This document shows positions 1 to 12,601 of a DNA stretch of 43,379 nt, piece by piece. The position numbers were made by a program, and so were the translations under genes. Every line of letters starts with the position of its first letter. Position 1 is the stretch's first letter. The notes below the pieces were generated by a model. It saw nothing but the letters and a program-made list of their open reading frames with translations. It was not told the DNA's origin and did not search any database. The stretch comes from Hyaloscypha bicolor E (taxonomy: Eukaryota; Ascomycota; Leotiomycetes; Helotiales; Hyaloscyphaceae), in contig NW_020194662.1 in NCBI RefSeq assembly GCF_002865645.1, positions 1 through 43,379 on the forward strand, written 5' to 3'.

Positions 1-3000
1 AAAAAGTAAAATATATTTCTTTTATAAAAGATTAGGAAAAAGTATTTAATAATAGAAGCTTTTCTTAACCTAAAATAAAGCTTATTATATTTAATTCTTT
101 ATATATCTTTTATTTTTTTTTCTTTTAACTAATATTTATAACTTTTAGAAAATATTATTATTAGATTATTATATTAGAAATTAGATAAGCTTTATTATTA
201 CTTATTTCTTACTATTATCTAATTACTATTACTAGATAATATTCTTAATATATGAAATTCTATTACTAGATTTTAGGAATTAAATATAAAGAATTTCTTT
301 TAGTATAAAAATAAATAGGGAATTAAGAGATTATTTTATAGACTCTTAACTCCGAACTATAGTAATAAATAGTAACTATATTTGGAATTAGAGAAAAAAG
401 AAAAAAAGAAAAAGAATCTTTAATATATATTTTACTAAACTAGAAATCTTTTAAAGGCTTTATTTACTTTTTTAACTAGCTATTCTTGCGGCTTATACTA
501 GTCTAAAGCTTAATTATAATATTTATAGATCTCGATTTTAACTTGAATTACTATTATAAGGTTTTTTATAATACCTAAATAAACTTCCTAATTAGGAGTT
601 ATATATAAACGGAATAGCTAAACTAGAAGCCCTATAAAAGAAAAAGAAAATCTTATTAAATCTAATAGTTATTTCCGAAAGTATTTAATAATATATAATT
701 TTGGAAATTTATTAGATATTAGATAAACTAGATCTATTTATTTAAAGTTTATCTTATATTAGAAAATCTATTTTCTTTTTAATATAACTATAGCTACTTT
801 TAAAACTTATATTAAGGCTTAATTAGTATATTATATATTCCTACTTTTATATAAAGAGAACTTTTCTTATATAGAACCTATTTCCTAATTAAGATATTAT
901 TTTATTACTAGAAACTAATTACTTTTTTAAAAAGCTAGTATAATTTATTAATTCTTATTATTAATTTATTTCTTATTATTAAATATTATCTAAATAATTC
1001 CTATATTCTTAATACTAATTCGGAATATCTAATTTTTCTATATTCTATATTAACTTTAATATTAATTATTTTAAACTTAATAATAATACTATAAATTCTA
1101 TTTATATTATCTTATAGCTTTTTTTTCTATATATTCTAATATTTTTAATATTATTTTTATTAATATAAATATTATTTTAAAGTCCCAAATAACTAAATAG
1201 TTTTATATTATTTAAAGTCGACTTTAATAAGTACTAAATAAATATAATTAGCTTTTAGAAGAAATATAAATCAGTTTTAGAAAAAGTAATATCTTATTCT
1301 AAGTTATTTCTTAATTCTATTATTCTAATTTCTTTTTTATTAATATTTATTTTATATTTTCTCTAATATCTTTAATATATTTATATATTTTATCTTTTAT
1401 ATATTTCCTATATTATTTTCTTTCTTTTATATTATTTTTTAAGTTAATAGAAATATCTTTAAATAAATAGAAAATCGGGATATATTTATATTATAAAATT
1501 TATATTATTTCTTTTTATATTCTAATATTTTAGATATTATTACTATATTTATATTTCTATTATATTACTTCCTTATTTCCTTATTATTACTATTTAATTT
1601 AACTTATTTTAATTATTTCCTTAATTATATTTTCTTAAATATATATATTTATATTCTTTTTTATAATAAAAGCCTAATTCTATATTTTATTTTCTATAAT
1701 TATTTCTAATTTATAACTATATTATTTTAAATATATCTAATTATTATACCTATTTTCCCTATTATATATACTATTATTTTAGCTTTATTTTCTTATTAGG
1801 AAAAAAGAAAAACTCGAATATATATAATATATTTATATAATCTAAAACTATTCTAATTTACTTTTTATTTTAGAATATATTTAAAAGAAATTCTTATAAT
1901 TTTAAAAACCTTTAATTTTATAACCTATAACTATTATACTAATAATATCTTTATAACTTATTAAGAATAATAAAATAGCTAAAGAATAAATTCCTTGAAT
2001 TAGTAAAATATAATAGCTAGTTCTTATAAGCTATAGTATTATTAAAAGCCTATAGATTAATAGTATTAAAGTTTAGAGTATTAAAGAAGCTTAAATAGTT
2101 ATAGAAGGCCTATTAATATTAGAAAAAATAGCTATAATTACTGAATTTAATATAAATATTCTAGATAAGCTAAATAATATATATAATAAGCTCTTAAAAT
2201 AGAAAACCTTTATTAGAGACAGAACTAAACTAGGATTAACTAAAGAGAAGCTAAAGAACTATTAAGCTAATAATAAGAAATTCGAGAATATTATTAAAGG
2301 TATTTCTAAAAGCAAATAAGAAAAGCTTAATAAGATTAAAACTATAGTAAATAGTCTTAATACTAAGAGTTAGAATAGAATTATATTATATAATAAAGCT
2401 TTTAGTTAATATATTAATAATATCTATAATAATCTTAGTAAGAATATTTATAAGAAGTTATATTCTCTTTTTAAGATAAAAGCTTTAGTATATAAAGCTA
2501 TTTAGTTAATTAATAAAGCTACTTTAGAATATATTAAGAATAAGAAATATTAGAATACTAGTATATTTACTAAATTATATATTACTAAGGTATTTAAATA
2601 TACTAAAACTATTTCGGAATATAGAGAATTAGAATTTAAGCTACTATTAGCTAATAATCTTAAAGCTAGATAATATATTTTTAATACTTCCGGAATCCTA
2701 ATTAAGAGAATTTATAATAATAAGCCTTTTCCTACTTTCTGAAATAAGTCTAAAGAATAGACTTTTATTATAATTTTAGCTTTAACTTAACTAGATCTAG
2801 CTAAGAAAAATAAAGCTAATTTAATAAAGCCTAGTAAGAAGACTACTAGTAAAGCTAGTAAAACTAGTATAATTAGATAAGAAGAATCTAGTAAAAATAG
2901 AAAATAAGCTAAGCCTAAAACTTCTAATAAATAATAAAGATCTAAGTACTAGACTAAGTATAAGGTTAGTAAACTAAAGGAAAGCAAGAAGAAATTCTCT

Positions 3001-4690
3001 ATTTTAAAGGAAAAAAATACTATTTAAGAAAACTCTTATAATTATATTTAGAACTAAGAAGCAAAAGACTAGAAATATTAAATCCAGAGAACTTAATAAA
3101 GATATCTAGTATATTTATAAGATACTAGCTAAATAGAAGTTAATACTTATTTAGTAAGATAAATATACTTTTAAAAAAGTATATAGTAATATTATAGAAC
3201 CTATTTATAAGTAAGAATATTATAGGATTAATAATAAATTTCTTAAAGCTTCTTATATAATATATATTTAGTAATTTACTAATACTTTCTCTATTAATAT
3301 ATAAGAAATTAAGAATACTTTAAAGGTAATTACTAAGATCTATAAAATTATTAAAGGCAAGAAGTATATTTCTATTACTTAAATAAATAAGAAAATATGA
3401 GATTTCTTTTTTAAAAACTAGAAAATTAAGAAATATAAATATAAGTATTATATTTCTAATTAATTTCGCCCTAATCTATAGCTCTAATTTAATACTATAG
3501 TTCCTATTTCTGAGTTTAGTATTACTAATCTAGATACTAATAGCTATATTTATAAAAAATATTATCTAAAGTAAATTAAGAAGCTTAGTATTCGAGAGCT
3601 TTTAATAAAAGAAATAAAAATACTATAGTTTTACTTCTAAAAAGATAATATATTAATATATAAAGATCTTAATAATAGCTATTTTATTTTAGTCTCTTAA
3701 CTTTTAATAATAGATCTATTAATATAGCTCGGATTTTATAAGATATTAAATAAGTATTTTATTTATCTAGTTATTTATTTTTAGCTAGTCTAATATTTTA
3801 TTCCTAAAAATATTAATTATAATTAATATAAAAGTAATACTAAAGATCTAGCTATTATTAAAGCTTTAAATAGCAAATTCTATTTTAGTAAAAAATATTA
3901 GAATATTAGCTATATTTTTCTTATAAACTATAAGAAGGCTATTATCTTTAATAAGAAATTCTTTAAAAATATTAATTATTTTTCTATTTCTAATAAATTT
4001 AAGCCAGAAGTAGCTAAGGAAATAGGTAAGTATTTACTAAAGATAATAGGAGAAAAGACTCCGAATATAGTTTATTTAACTAGATAAATAAATACCTTTA
4101 GCTAGGTAATTTATAAGTTTGGAATTATAAAAAAGTATTAATTCTCGAATAATATATAAGTTAAAAGATAGCTTAATAATAATTTATTATTTAATAGGCC
4201 TTTTATTATAGTTCCTATAAGTCTAGTTATTATTAAAAATAGAATATATAAAAATAAAGTCTCCTATAAGGTTATTAAAGCCTCTTATCTAAAGCTTTCT
4301 CTTCCTATTAAAAGTTAATTTAAGAATACTATAAATAATACGAAATTTAAAGAAACTATTTATTTAGAGTATATTAGTATAATTTATAATATAATTCGCT
4401 ATAATAAGCCTTCTTAATATCCTATAGTAAAGACAGAAATTAAGTAATAATTAAAAGTAAATACTAATTAATATAAAGAACTATATTGGATTTAGTATAA
4501 AAATATAGCTAAGCGGGTTCGGATTACTTTTAAGCAAGTTCGGGAATATAAAATAAGACTATTTAAGAATAATAAGTCTTATTTTAGGTATATAAAAGAG
4601 AAATTAGATTAACTAATAGAAAAAAATCCTAAATATTTTATTATTTCGGACTCTAAATAGGATTTTTCTATTATTTTTAATATTTAGGGA
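1..4690 (+). mobile_element. Gypsy-1b: 3' internal part of a RIP-inactivated gypsy-family retrotransposon (5' end outside window)
   Basis: Bases 1 to about 2,490 are the reverse complement of about 5,014-7,510, diverged mostly by transitions. The 7,510 end of that other arm runs straight into the C-terminus of the minus-strand gypsy pol of Gypsy-1a, so this arm is the same family in plus orientation, entered after the integrase. Bases 2,490-4,690 have no partner in the window and lead to an LTR-like segment at about 4,690-5,013. No frame is open. CpA and TpG are nearly absent, as expected of RIP. Bases 1-2,000 show no recognisable domain; a degraded reading frame follows. The left boundary and 5' LTR lie off the window. 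Confidence 0.75.
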
Positions 4691-4720
4691 ATAAGTATAA
4701 ATAAATAAAAGATTAGATAT
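2010..4720 (+). pseudogene. Degenerate extra ORF(s) between pol and the 3' LTR of Gypsy-1 (unknown product)
   Basis: Two plus-strand stretches read like protein if TAA/TAG is taken as RIP-mutated CAA/CAG. From about 2,120 to 3,030 (frame of base 2,131) the product is Lys/Ser-rich and probably coiled-coil, for example TEFNINILDKLNN, with a basic Lys/Thr/Ser tail near 2,800-3,000. From 4,001 to about 4,720, in the next frame, it begins KPEVAKEIGKYLLKIIGEK. Between them the reading is unclear, so this may be one frameshifted ORF, a spliced ORF or two ORFs. The position, after integrase and before the 3' LTR, is where some LTR elements carry an extra or env-like gene. I see no signal peptide, furin-like site or clear membrane anchor and do not call it env. 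The truncated Gypsy-1a copy carries only its start (about 5,014-5,480, minus). Confidence 0.45.
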
Positions 4721-5013
4721 AGTATAATAAGCTATATTTATTAAATATTATATTATTTTAATAGTTTTGAGATTTAGGTTATATAGTAAAGGTTATAGCC
4801 TTTTATATATAACCTATAGAAATTATATAAGAAAGCTAGTTTTTCTATAAACTTAGAGAATAATTCTTTATAAATATTTAATTAATTAAGCTTTTATATA
4901 TTATATATTATTTATATTTTACTATTTATATTTTTAATTTATTATTTTATTATTAAGTTACGTTTTATACTTTAGTATACTTTATATAAGTTTTTGTCTT
5001 ATTATAGTTTCCT
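4690..5013 (+). repeat. 3' LTR of Gypsy-1b
   Basis: The reverse complement matches about 17,838-18,165, the presumed 5' LTR of Gypsy-1a, over about 320 bases. It includes the shared run AAGTTTTTGTCTTATTATAG. The match stops near 5,013, and the sequence changes at once to the interrupted Gypsy-1a copy, fixing the right end of the inserted element. The left limit is approximate because the canonical TG/CA ends are mutated. Confidence 0.65.
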
Positions 5014-7510
5014 TCTTATAATACTAAAACTTTTATCTTAAAAAAAGAATATAACTTCTTATAAATATTCTTACTAAGATTATTATAGATATTATTAATA
5101 TATTAGCTAATAGCTTTACTATATAATATAATTCTATTCTAATTCTTAGTATTAAAACTATTTATTATAGTCTTAATCTTATTAAGCTTTTTTTATTTAT
5201 TTTTAGAAATACTTTTAATAATATTCTTAAATTCTCTATTATTAGCTTAGTAGTTCTTTAGCTCCTCCTTAGTTAATTCTAGTCTAGTTCTGTCTCTAAT
5301 AAAGGTTTTTTATTTCAAGAGTTTATTATATATATTACTTAGCTTATCTAGAATATTTATATTAAATTCAGTAATTATAATTATTTTTTCTAGTATTAGT
5401 AGGCCTTTTATAACTACCTAAGCTCTTTTAATATTCTGAACTTTAATACTATTAATTTATAGGCTTTTAATAATACTATAGCTTATAAGAACTAGCTATT
5501 ATATTTTACTAACTTAAAGAATCTGTTTTTTTGGCTATTTTATTATTCTTAATAGGTTATAAAGATATTATTAGTATAATAATTATAGGTTATAAAATTA
5601 AAGGTTTTTGAGATTATAAAAATTTCTTTTAAATATATTTTAAAATAAAAAATAAATTAAAATAGTTTTAAATTATATAAATATATTATATATATTCGAG
5701 TTTTTCTTTTTTTCTAATAAGAAAATAAAACTAAAATAGTAATATATATAATAGAGAAAATAAATATAATAATTAGATATATTTAAAGTAATATAATTAT
5801 AAATTAGAAATAATTATAAAAGATAAAATATAAAATTAGGCTTTTATTATAGAAAAAAATATAAATATATATATTTAAAGAAATATAATTAAGGAAATAA
5901 TTAAGATAAATTAAACTAAATAATAATAATAGGGAAATAAGAAAGTAATATAATAGAAATATAGATATAGTAATAATATCTAAAGTATTAGAATATAGAA
6001 AAGAATAATAAAAATTTTATAATATAGATATATTCTAATCTTTTATTTATTTAGAAATATTTCTATTAATTTAAAAAATAGTATAAAAAAAGAGAAATAA
6101 TATAGGAAATATATAAAAGATAAAATATATAAATATACTAAAGATATTAGGAAAAATATAAAATAAGTATTAATAAAAAAGAAATTAAAATAATAGAATT
6201 AAGAAATAACTTAAAATAAGATATTACTTTTTCTAAAACTAATATATATCTCTTTTAAAAGCTAATTATATTTATTTAATATTTATTAAAGTTAATTTTA
6301 AATAATATAAAACTATTTAGTTATTTAGGACTTTAAAATAATATTTATATTAATAAAAATAATATTAAAGATATTAAAATATATAAAAAAAGAATTATAA
6401 GATAATATAAATAAGATTTATAATATTATTATTAAATTTGGAATAGTTAATATTAAAATTAATATAGAATATAGAAAGATTAGGTATTCCGAATTAGTAT
6501 TAAGAATATAGGAATTATTTAGATAATATTTAATAATAAGAAATAAATTAATAATAAAAATTAGTAAATTATATTAGCTTTTTAAAAAAATAATTAGTTT
6601 CTAGTAATAAAATAATATCTTAATTAGGAAATAGGTTTTATATAGGAAAAGTTCTCTTTATATAGAAATAGGAATATATAATATACTAATTAAGCCTTAA
6701 TATAAGTTTTAAGAATAGCTATAGTTATATTAAAAAGAAAGTGGGTTTTCTAATATAAGATAGGCTTTAAATAGGCAGATCTAGTTTATTTAATATCTAA
6801 TAGATTTCTAAAATTATATATTATTAAATACTTTTAGAAATAACTATTAGATTTAATAAGATTTCTTTTTTTTTTATAAGGCTTCTAGTTTAGCTATTCC
6901 GTTTATATATAACTCCTAATTAGGAAGTTTATTTAGATATTATAAGAAAACTTATAATAGTAGTTTAAGTTAAAATCGAGATTTATAATTATTATAATTA
7001 AGCTTTAGACTAGTATAAGCTATAAAAATAGCTAGTTAAAAAAGTAAATAAAGCCTTTAAAAAATTTCTAGTTTAGTAAAATATATATAAAAGATCTCTT
7101 TTCTTTTTCTTTTCTTTTCCTAATTCCAAATATAATTACTATTTATTACTATAATTTGAAATCAAGAATTTATAAAGTAATTTCTTAATTTCTTATTTAT
7201 TTTTATACTAAAAGAAATTCTTTATATTTAATTCCTAAAATCTAGTAATAGAATTTCATATATTAAGAATATTATCTAGTAATAGTAATTAGATAATAGT
7301 AAAAAATAAATAATAATAAAGCTTATCTAATTTCTAGAATAATAGTCTAATAATAATATTTTTTAAAGATTATAAATAATAGTTAGAAGAAAAATTTAAA
7401 AAGTATATAAGAAATTAAAGATAATAAGCTTTATTTTAGGTTAAAAAGAGTTCTTATTATTAGATATTTCTTTTTAGTTTTTTATAAAAGAAATATACTT
7501 TATTTTTTCT
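5014..7510 (-). repeat. Right arm of a 2.5-kb inverted repeat with bases 1-2,490
   Basis: This segment is the Gypsy-1a sequence downstream of pol. Its reverse complement aligns almost end to end with 1 to about 2,490; for example the run AATATATGAAATTCTATTAC occurs at about 248-267 and its complement near 7,244-7,263. The arms face each other because one copy inserted into another in opposite orientation. The arm itself has no gene beyond the start of the extra ORF. Confidence 0.8.
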
Positions 7511-7990
7511 AATTCTAGTAATTCTAGAATATATATAATAATACTAATAGCTTTCTTAATTTTCTAAATATTATTTTACTTATAATATTCTATAACTACT
7601 TCTTTTTCAAGTTCTATATTTATTTTAAAATATTTATTTATAGATATATATTTATTATTAATTTCGTTTTTAGGGAAATACTAGAATTAATTTCTTTTAA
7701 TAAATTACTTAAATTAATTCCTAATATATATTCTTCGGAATATAATATTATTAAGTTTTTCTAATATATAGTATTCTTTTAGTTAATCTATATATTTTAT
7801 TTTATATAGGCTAAACTAGTAATATAATAGCTTTATATTTCTTAACTTGTCTTAATTTATTAATTTAATATTATATATAAGAACTAGATTTTTTTTAGAA
7901 ATAGGCTTTAAATAAATCTAATAAGTAATATTAAATTACTTCTTTCTTTTTTAGTATTTTCTATTCTTTTTTATTCTGGCTTCTTTAATA
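7510..7990 (-). pseudogene. Gypsy-1a pol C-terminal tail
   Basis: The minus-strand frame continues from the integrase as a Glu/Lys/Ile-rich tail (RSINKYFKINIELEKEVVIE near 7,600) and fades near 7,510. There the segment duplicated as the left inverted arm begins to be visible in this window. No chromodomain can be recognised. Confidence 0.4.
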
Positions 7991-9050
7991 TTTTTATCTT
8001 TTATTTATATTTATTTTATATATATTTCCAGAAGTATTTCTCTATTATAGACTTTATTTTATTTAAGTATTCTCTAGATTAGAAAATATATTTCTATAAA
8101 TAATACTATTTCCTTACTATAAACTATATAAGAATAAATCTAGTTAGTTTATATATAGTTATTTAATTAGTAAATAGAATATATAATAGTAAATTTATCT
8201 AAGGTTTTTTTCTATTTATTATAAATATAATAAATACTTAAATAATTAGTTAATATCCTTTTTTAATTATATTATTTCCTTTAGAATTATAGGCCAAAAT
8301 AATAATTCTATTAATTCCTAGCTTATTAAGTCCTTAAATTACTATTTCTTTAAATTCTAATCTACTATTTACCTTAAGCTACCTAAATAAACTATATTTA
8401 TAAATAATTTCTTCCTAAATAAACTTAGTTATCTTTTTACTAGTTAGATTCTTTAAAGGTCTAGCTTTAATCTATTCTAAGAAATTATTTCTAGTAATAA
8501 TTAATAAGTTATATTCTTTATAGTCTAGTAGTTTAATTATATTAATCCCAAAGTAATAGAAAAGAAATATAGCTTTTATTAGATATAAAGCTTCTTTTTA
8601 TTTTATTTTACTTTTATACTAATAAACTTTATAGATATTAATATATTTTTATATATAATTATAGTAACCTTTCTAGTAATAATAACTAGTTACTAAGTAA
8701 AAAGTACTTTTTTTCCCGGTATATCTAATCTTATTATATAGCTTTTTAATAATAATTTCCCTTTATTTTTAATTATTAATAATAAGTCGAGATAGGTATA
8801 CTTTAGATATAATTCTCTATAGTAATTAATCTCTTATATTATAATTTAAAGCTTTTTTATTTAACTTTTAAAACTCGGCCCTAGATATTTCTTTTAATCT
8901 AGAGAATATTATAAGATATTATATAATATTCTAGTATTATTCGAAATAGTTATTATTTAAAGAATCTAGTAAAATAATTAGGTTATTAAATAAAATATAT
9001 AAGTTAGTATTATTATTTACTATTTTACTAGTAATTATATATAAAATACT
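7990..9050 (-). pseudogene. Gypsy-1a integrase core remnant
   Basis: The minus strand shows FGINIIKLLDYKEYNLLII, RNNFLE-IKARPLKNLTS and KVNSRLEFK, then a stretch like ILAYNSKGNNIIKKGY. This is the order of the retroviral-type integrase core (first Asp in the D-V-LP segment, second in the DNGPEF-like segment, Glu in the N-PVERGH-like segment). Acidic residues are partly lost to Asn/Lys by G-to-A changes. Integrase would insert the cDNA; this copy cannot be active. Confidence 0.65.
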
Positions 9051-9359
9051 ATAGCCTTTATTATATAATTTCCGGATTTTATTATTTTTTAATATTATTA
9101 ATTTATTTCTAGATATAATAAGGCTTTAATTATTAATCTCTAGTAATTAAATACTATTATCTAAATATCTAATAAAGGTTTTAGGAATCTAATTCCTTAA
9201 AATAATATTATATAACTAAACCGGAACTACTTCTTTTACTCGAATTTTCTGCCTAATAAATACTATTCTAATAATATTAAGCTTTATTACTAATTATTTA
9301 TTAATATTCTTATTATTTTTAGTATTACTTTCTTATTATAAATATTTTAATAATCTATT

Positions 9360-9850
9360 AGTAATAGTATATTTAGTTCTTTTCATATACTTGATTTTAA
9401 AATCAAATAACTAAATTTATACTAGCTAGTAAATAACTAGAACTTTAGGAAAATCTATAACTATTTTATTTAGCTATATAATAAGTATATTAATATCTAG
9501 TTTAAGGATAAAATAAACTTTATATAGCTAGAATTATACTTTCTATAAATACTTTACTAGCCCTTAGTATTCTTTTTTAGTAATATTATATCTTTATTTA
9601 GTATTATTCTAGATTTCAAACTTATATTATATAATTTTCTTTTTCTCTTTATTATTATATTAATTAAGAATTCTGCCCTATTTATCTAGGCCAGTATTTA
9701 TTACTAATATAATTATTCCCTAACTTTCTAATAAATTATAATATAACTTATAGAATATTAGAATAGTAATAAGCTTTTTCTAAAGAATTTATATAGCTTG
9801 TTTTTATTTATTATTTCAGTTCTATATTATACTTTTTCTTATTAAATAGT
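9360..9850 (-). pseudogene. Gypsy-1a RNase H remnant
   Basis: The minus strand reads RYNITKKEY, then VYFILKLDINILII and LFDFKIKYMKRTKYTITN (the last at about 9,350-9,410). This is the order of the RNase H domain of gypsy pol, where one expects Y-TKRECR, FILETD-NTL and LFDFEV-HVKG-KH. Stops stand where Gln, Arg or Trp codons would be. The pogo insertion at 10,066 lies just upstream in the minus sense. Confidence 0.65.
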
Positions 9851-10065
9851 AAATGAGTTTAGTAATAATTATAAAGCCTTTAATCTAAATATAATAGTAA
9901 ATAATAATTCTAATAAATACTTTGCCTTTAATTATATTATTATAATATTCCTATTTTAAAATCTTAGTAATTCCTAAACTTAAAAAACTTCTTTTAAATA
10001 TTCTATAAATAAAGCTAATAATAACTATATTATTATAATAGAACTATAATTTTTCTCTTATACTA

Positions 10066-10161
10066 ATCGTGTATTGAGACTAGTACTAAAGCCCCTGTAT
10101 CCCTGCGGGTTTAGTACATATTAGTAATACGGTCAAAAATTAGTAATACGGTTATTTTTTT
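10066..10161 (+). repeat. Left terminal inverted repeat of the pogo element
   Basis: It starts ATCGTGTATTGAGACTAG and pairs with 12,504-12,599. It contains two direct copies of TTAGTAATACGGT about 20 bases apart, a possible transposase-binding arrangement. Confidence 0.92.
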
Positions 10162-10200
10162 TACTATTATATTAATTTTAATTAATTAAATATTAATACC

Positions 10201-12304
10201 ATGGCCAAATTTGACCCAGAAGAAGAGAAAAGGATAGCCCAGGCCTCCGATTTCTATACCAGGAACCCATATATTAAAAAATCTATAATTATATATTAAT
10301 TCAGGGTCAAATTACGCCTCTGGAAAGCGTATTTGGCTGGCCGTATATTACAAAATACTAAAGGGGGCCTTAATAAGGTCCTTAATCCTGATTAGGAGAA
10401 GGCCCTAAAGTAATTTATTAATTTTATAATCTATTTAGGCCATAGAGCTAATCTCAAGATAATGCAGGCGGCGGCTAATAAGATCCTTGGGGATAGCGCT
10501 TCTACCTACCAAGTAAACTGCCTATAGGTATAATAATGGTTTAAATGGAATAAATCATGGTTTAAAACCCTTTGCGCAAAGATATTAGTATAAGAGCGGA
10601 AGGCGGTATATTAAAAGGAGGATCTGGAAGAGTATTTTACGGAGTATTATGGGACGTTAGAGAAGTATGGGATCTGCTTTAAAGATATATAGAATATAGA
10701 CGAAACCGGCTTTCGCATTAGTATTTTAAATAGAAAGATTATTATTATATACCTTAATACGAAAGCTATCTACTTGGCAGATCCCGATAATTGAGAATTA
10801 CTTACTATAATCGAAACTATATTCGCTAGGGGCAAAGCAATTATACTATTTCTTATTTTAAAGGGAGAGATCCTAGTAAAGGCATATTTTAATAATAATC
10901 TGGATACCGAATTAGTCTTTGCTATAAGCTCTACTAGGTATATAAATAATACTCTAAGCCTAAAATATATTAAGTACTTCCATAATCAGATATATTAACG
11001 TATATAAGGCAAATAGAGGATATTGATTTTTGACGGGTATGGCTCCTATACTTCAGACAAGTTCTTATATTATTACTAGTCCCACAAGATCGTCCCCTTT
11101 TAACTATTACTATATAGTATATATTTCCTTTAACCGTTTGATATTGGCCTCTTTTAACCTCTCAAGTACTAGTATTAAATTAGTATTTATGATAAGATTT
11201 AGTATAGTAATATTATTTATATTAAGCTTGATTTTCTAGGGGCATACCAGACGGTTTGTGGGAGGACATTTAAGTATAGGACTATTATTAGTACTTTTAC
11301 TAAAGCGGGCTTATTAGGACCTGATATAATACGGTATATATACGAGAAGCTAGCTTAATTCGAACTAAAAGAAGGTTTATTAATTAGTAATTTATATAGT
11401 AATATAGGCTAATTTTATAGTAGATAAGTAAATCGAGTCTTTATTCCCGCAAACCCCTCTATTATTAAAACCCTTCCAAAACCCCCCTACCTTTATAAAT
11501 CATACGGTATATAATACCTATATATATTAATATTTGGACGATTATTTTATCCTTATAAAGAATAATAAGGAATACGCTCTTATACCAAGTTTTTGGAGAT
11601 CTTGGAGGGTATACTAGAAGTCGACTGAGCCTAAGCTAATTAAGGCTAGGCTAATTATGGAAAGAGAGCTTGCAAGAGAGAAGGTAGTACTCCAGGAATA
11701 GTATAATAAGCTAGATAAGAAGGATAGGAAGCATATGCAAAAGTATAGAGTTATATTCAAGGGTTCGGCTATATGTCAAATCGCATATTACAGAGAGTCT
11801 CTCTTTACTCCTAAAGAGATAGATACTAATGCCTATCTAAATCGCCGAATTAGGGAGACTAATACCTATATTATAAAGCATATTACTAGTAAGCTTTTAT
11901 GCAGGAGATGTACTCGGGGGGAAATAGCTCCGTATGATTTAGGGGAGCCCTTTGGCTATAGGAATAAACCACTATTTATTAAATATAGTAAAACTAGTCT
12001 AAAGGCTTACTACCAAAAATTAATAGCAAAATAGGCGGAATAGAGGCAAATCGATTGCAAGATAGAGCTCTTTTATGCGAATAAGATAGATTTTAGGCTA
12101 GCTTCTCCCGGATACCAGGAGGAATGAATTAGTGAGTTTAGTAATATACGGGTAGAAATACTAGTTAGGGAGCTTGGTTTTGTTAGACTACTATCCCTTC
12201 CCCCTTTATTTTATAATAATGGCTTTGGTTATATAGTCAGATTAGAAGCTAGTAGAGAGGAGACTATTATTAGGTACACGATTTAGGATATGGTTATTCT
12301 GTAA
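10201..12304 (+). pseudogene. Fot1/pogo-like DDE_1 transposase, RIP-mutated and frameshifted
   Basis: ATG at 10,201 opens MAKFDPEEEKRIAQASDFY, a pogo-like N-terminus that would continue into the DNA-binding helix-turn-helix region. In the same frame come NIDETGFRI (near 10,700; first catalytic Asp), LIFDGYGSYTSDKF (11,023 on; second Asp), a decayed proline/histidine segment, LDFLGAYQTVCGRTFKYR and TKAGLLGPD near 11,230-11,330. Near 11,480-11,560 the readable frame changes by one. The C-terminal part, including a stop-free stretch 11,735-12,034 (KYRVIFKGSAICQIAYY), runs on to about 12,304 with a few stops. It would cut and paste the element in the nucleus. About a dozen in-frame TAA/TAG codons rule out a product. 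Confidence 0.85.
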
Positions 12305-12503
12305 TTAATTGATTTCTAAGTTAGTAGCATTTTGGGGGGGGTCGCCGGTAAGGTAAAGTATATAATATTTCTACTATTTTTTACTATATGCATATATAAT
12401 ATGAAAGTAAGAGAATTTGATTTATTAAATATAGTATGAACTCCATATAAACTATAAAATATTTTTCTCTGATTTTTACTAAAATTAGGAAAATTAGTAT
12501 TCT

Positions 12504-12599
12504 AAAAAAATGACCGTATTACTGATTTTTGACCATATTACTAATACGCACTAAACCCGCAGGGACGCAGGGGCTTTAGTACTAGTCTCGATGCACGAT
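12504..12599 (-). repeat. Right terminal inverted repeat of the pogo element
   Basis: Its reverse complement starts ATCGTGCATCGAGACTAG and aligns without gaps to the left repeat over 96 bases, with transition differences only. It is followed by the TA duplication. Confidence 0.92.
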
Positions 12600-12601
12600 T
12601 A

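Larger units (their letters stand above)
10066..12599 (+). mobile_element. Pogo/Fot1-type (Tc1/mariner superfamily) DNA transposon, 2,534 bases, inside Gypsy-1a pol
   Basis: It has 96-base terminal inverted repeats and a TA duplication at 10,064-10,065 and 12,600-12,601, as expected of Tc1/mariner/pogo. A DDE_1 transposase is readable between them, in the plus sense. The two repeats differ at about nine positions, all transitions. The element holds far more C and G, and more CpA/TpG, than the flanking gypsy DNA, so it is younger or was hit by fewer RIP cycles. The reading frame has many stops and at least one frame change, so it is dead. Confidence 0.93.
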
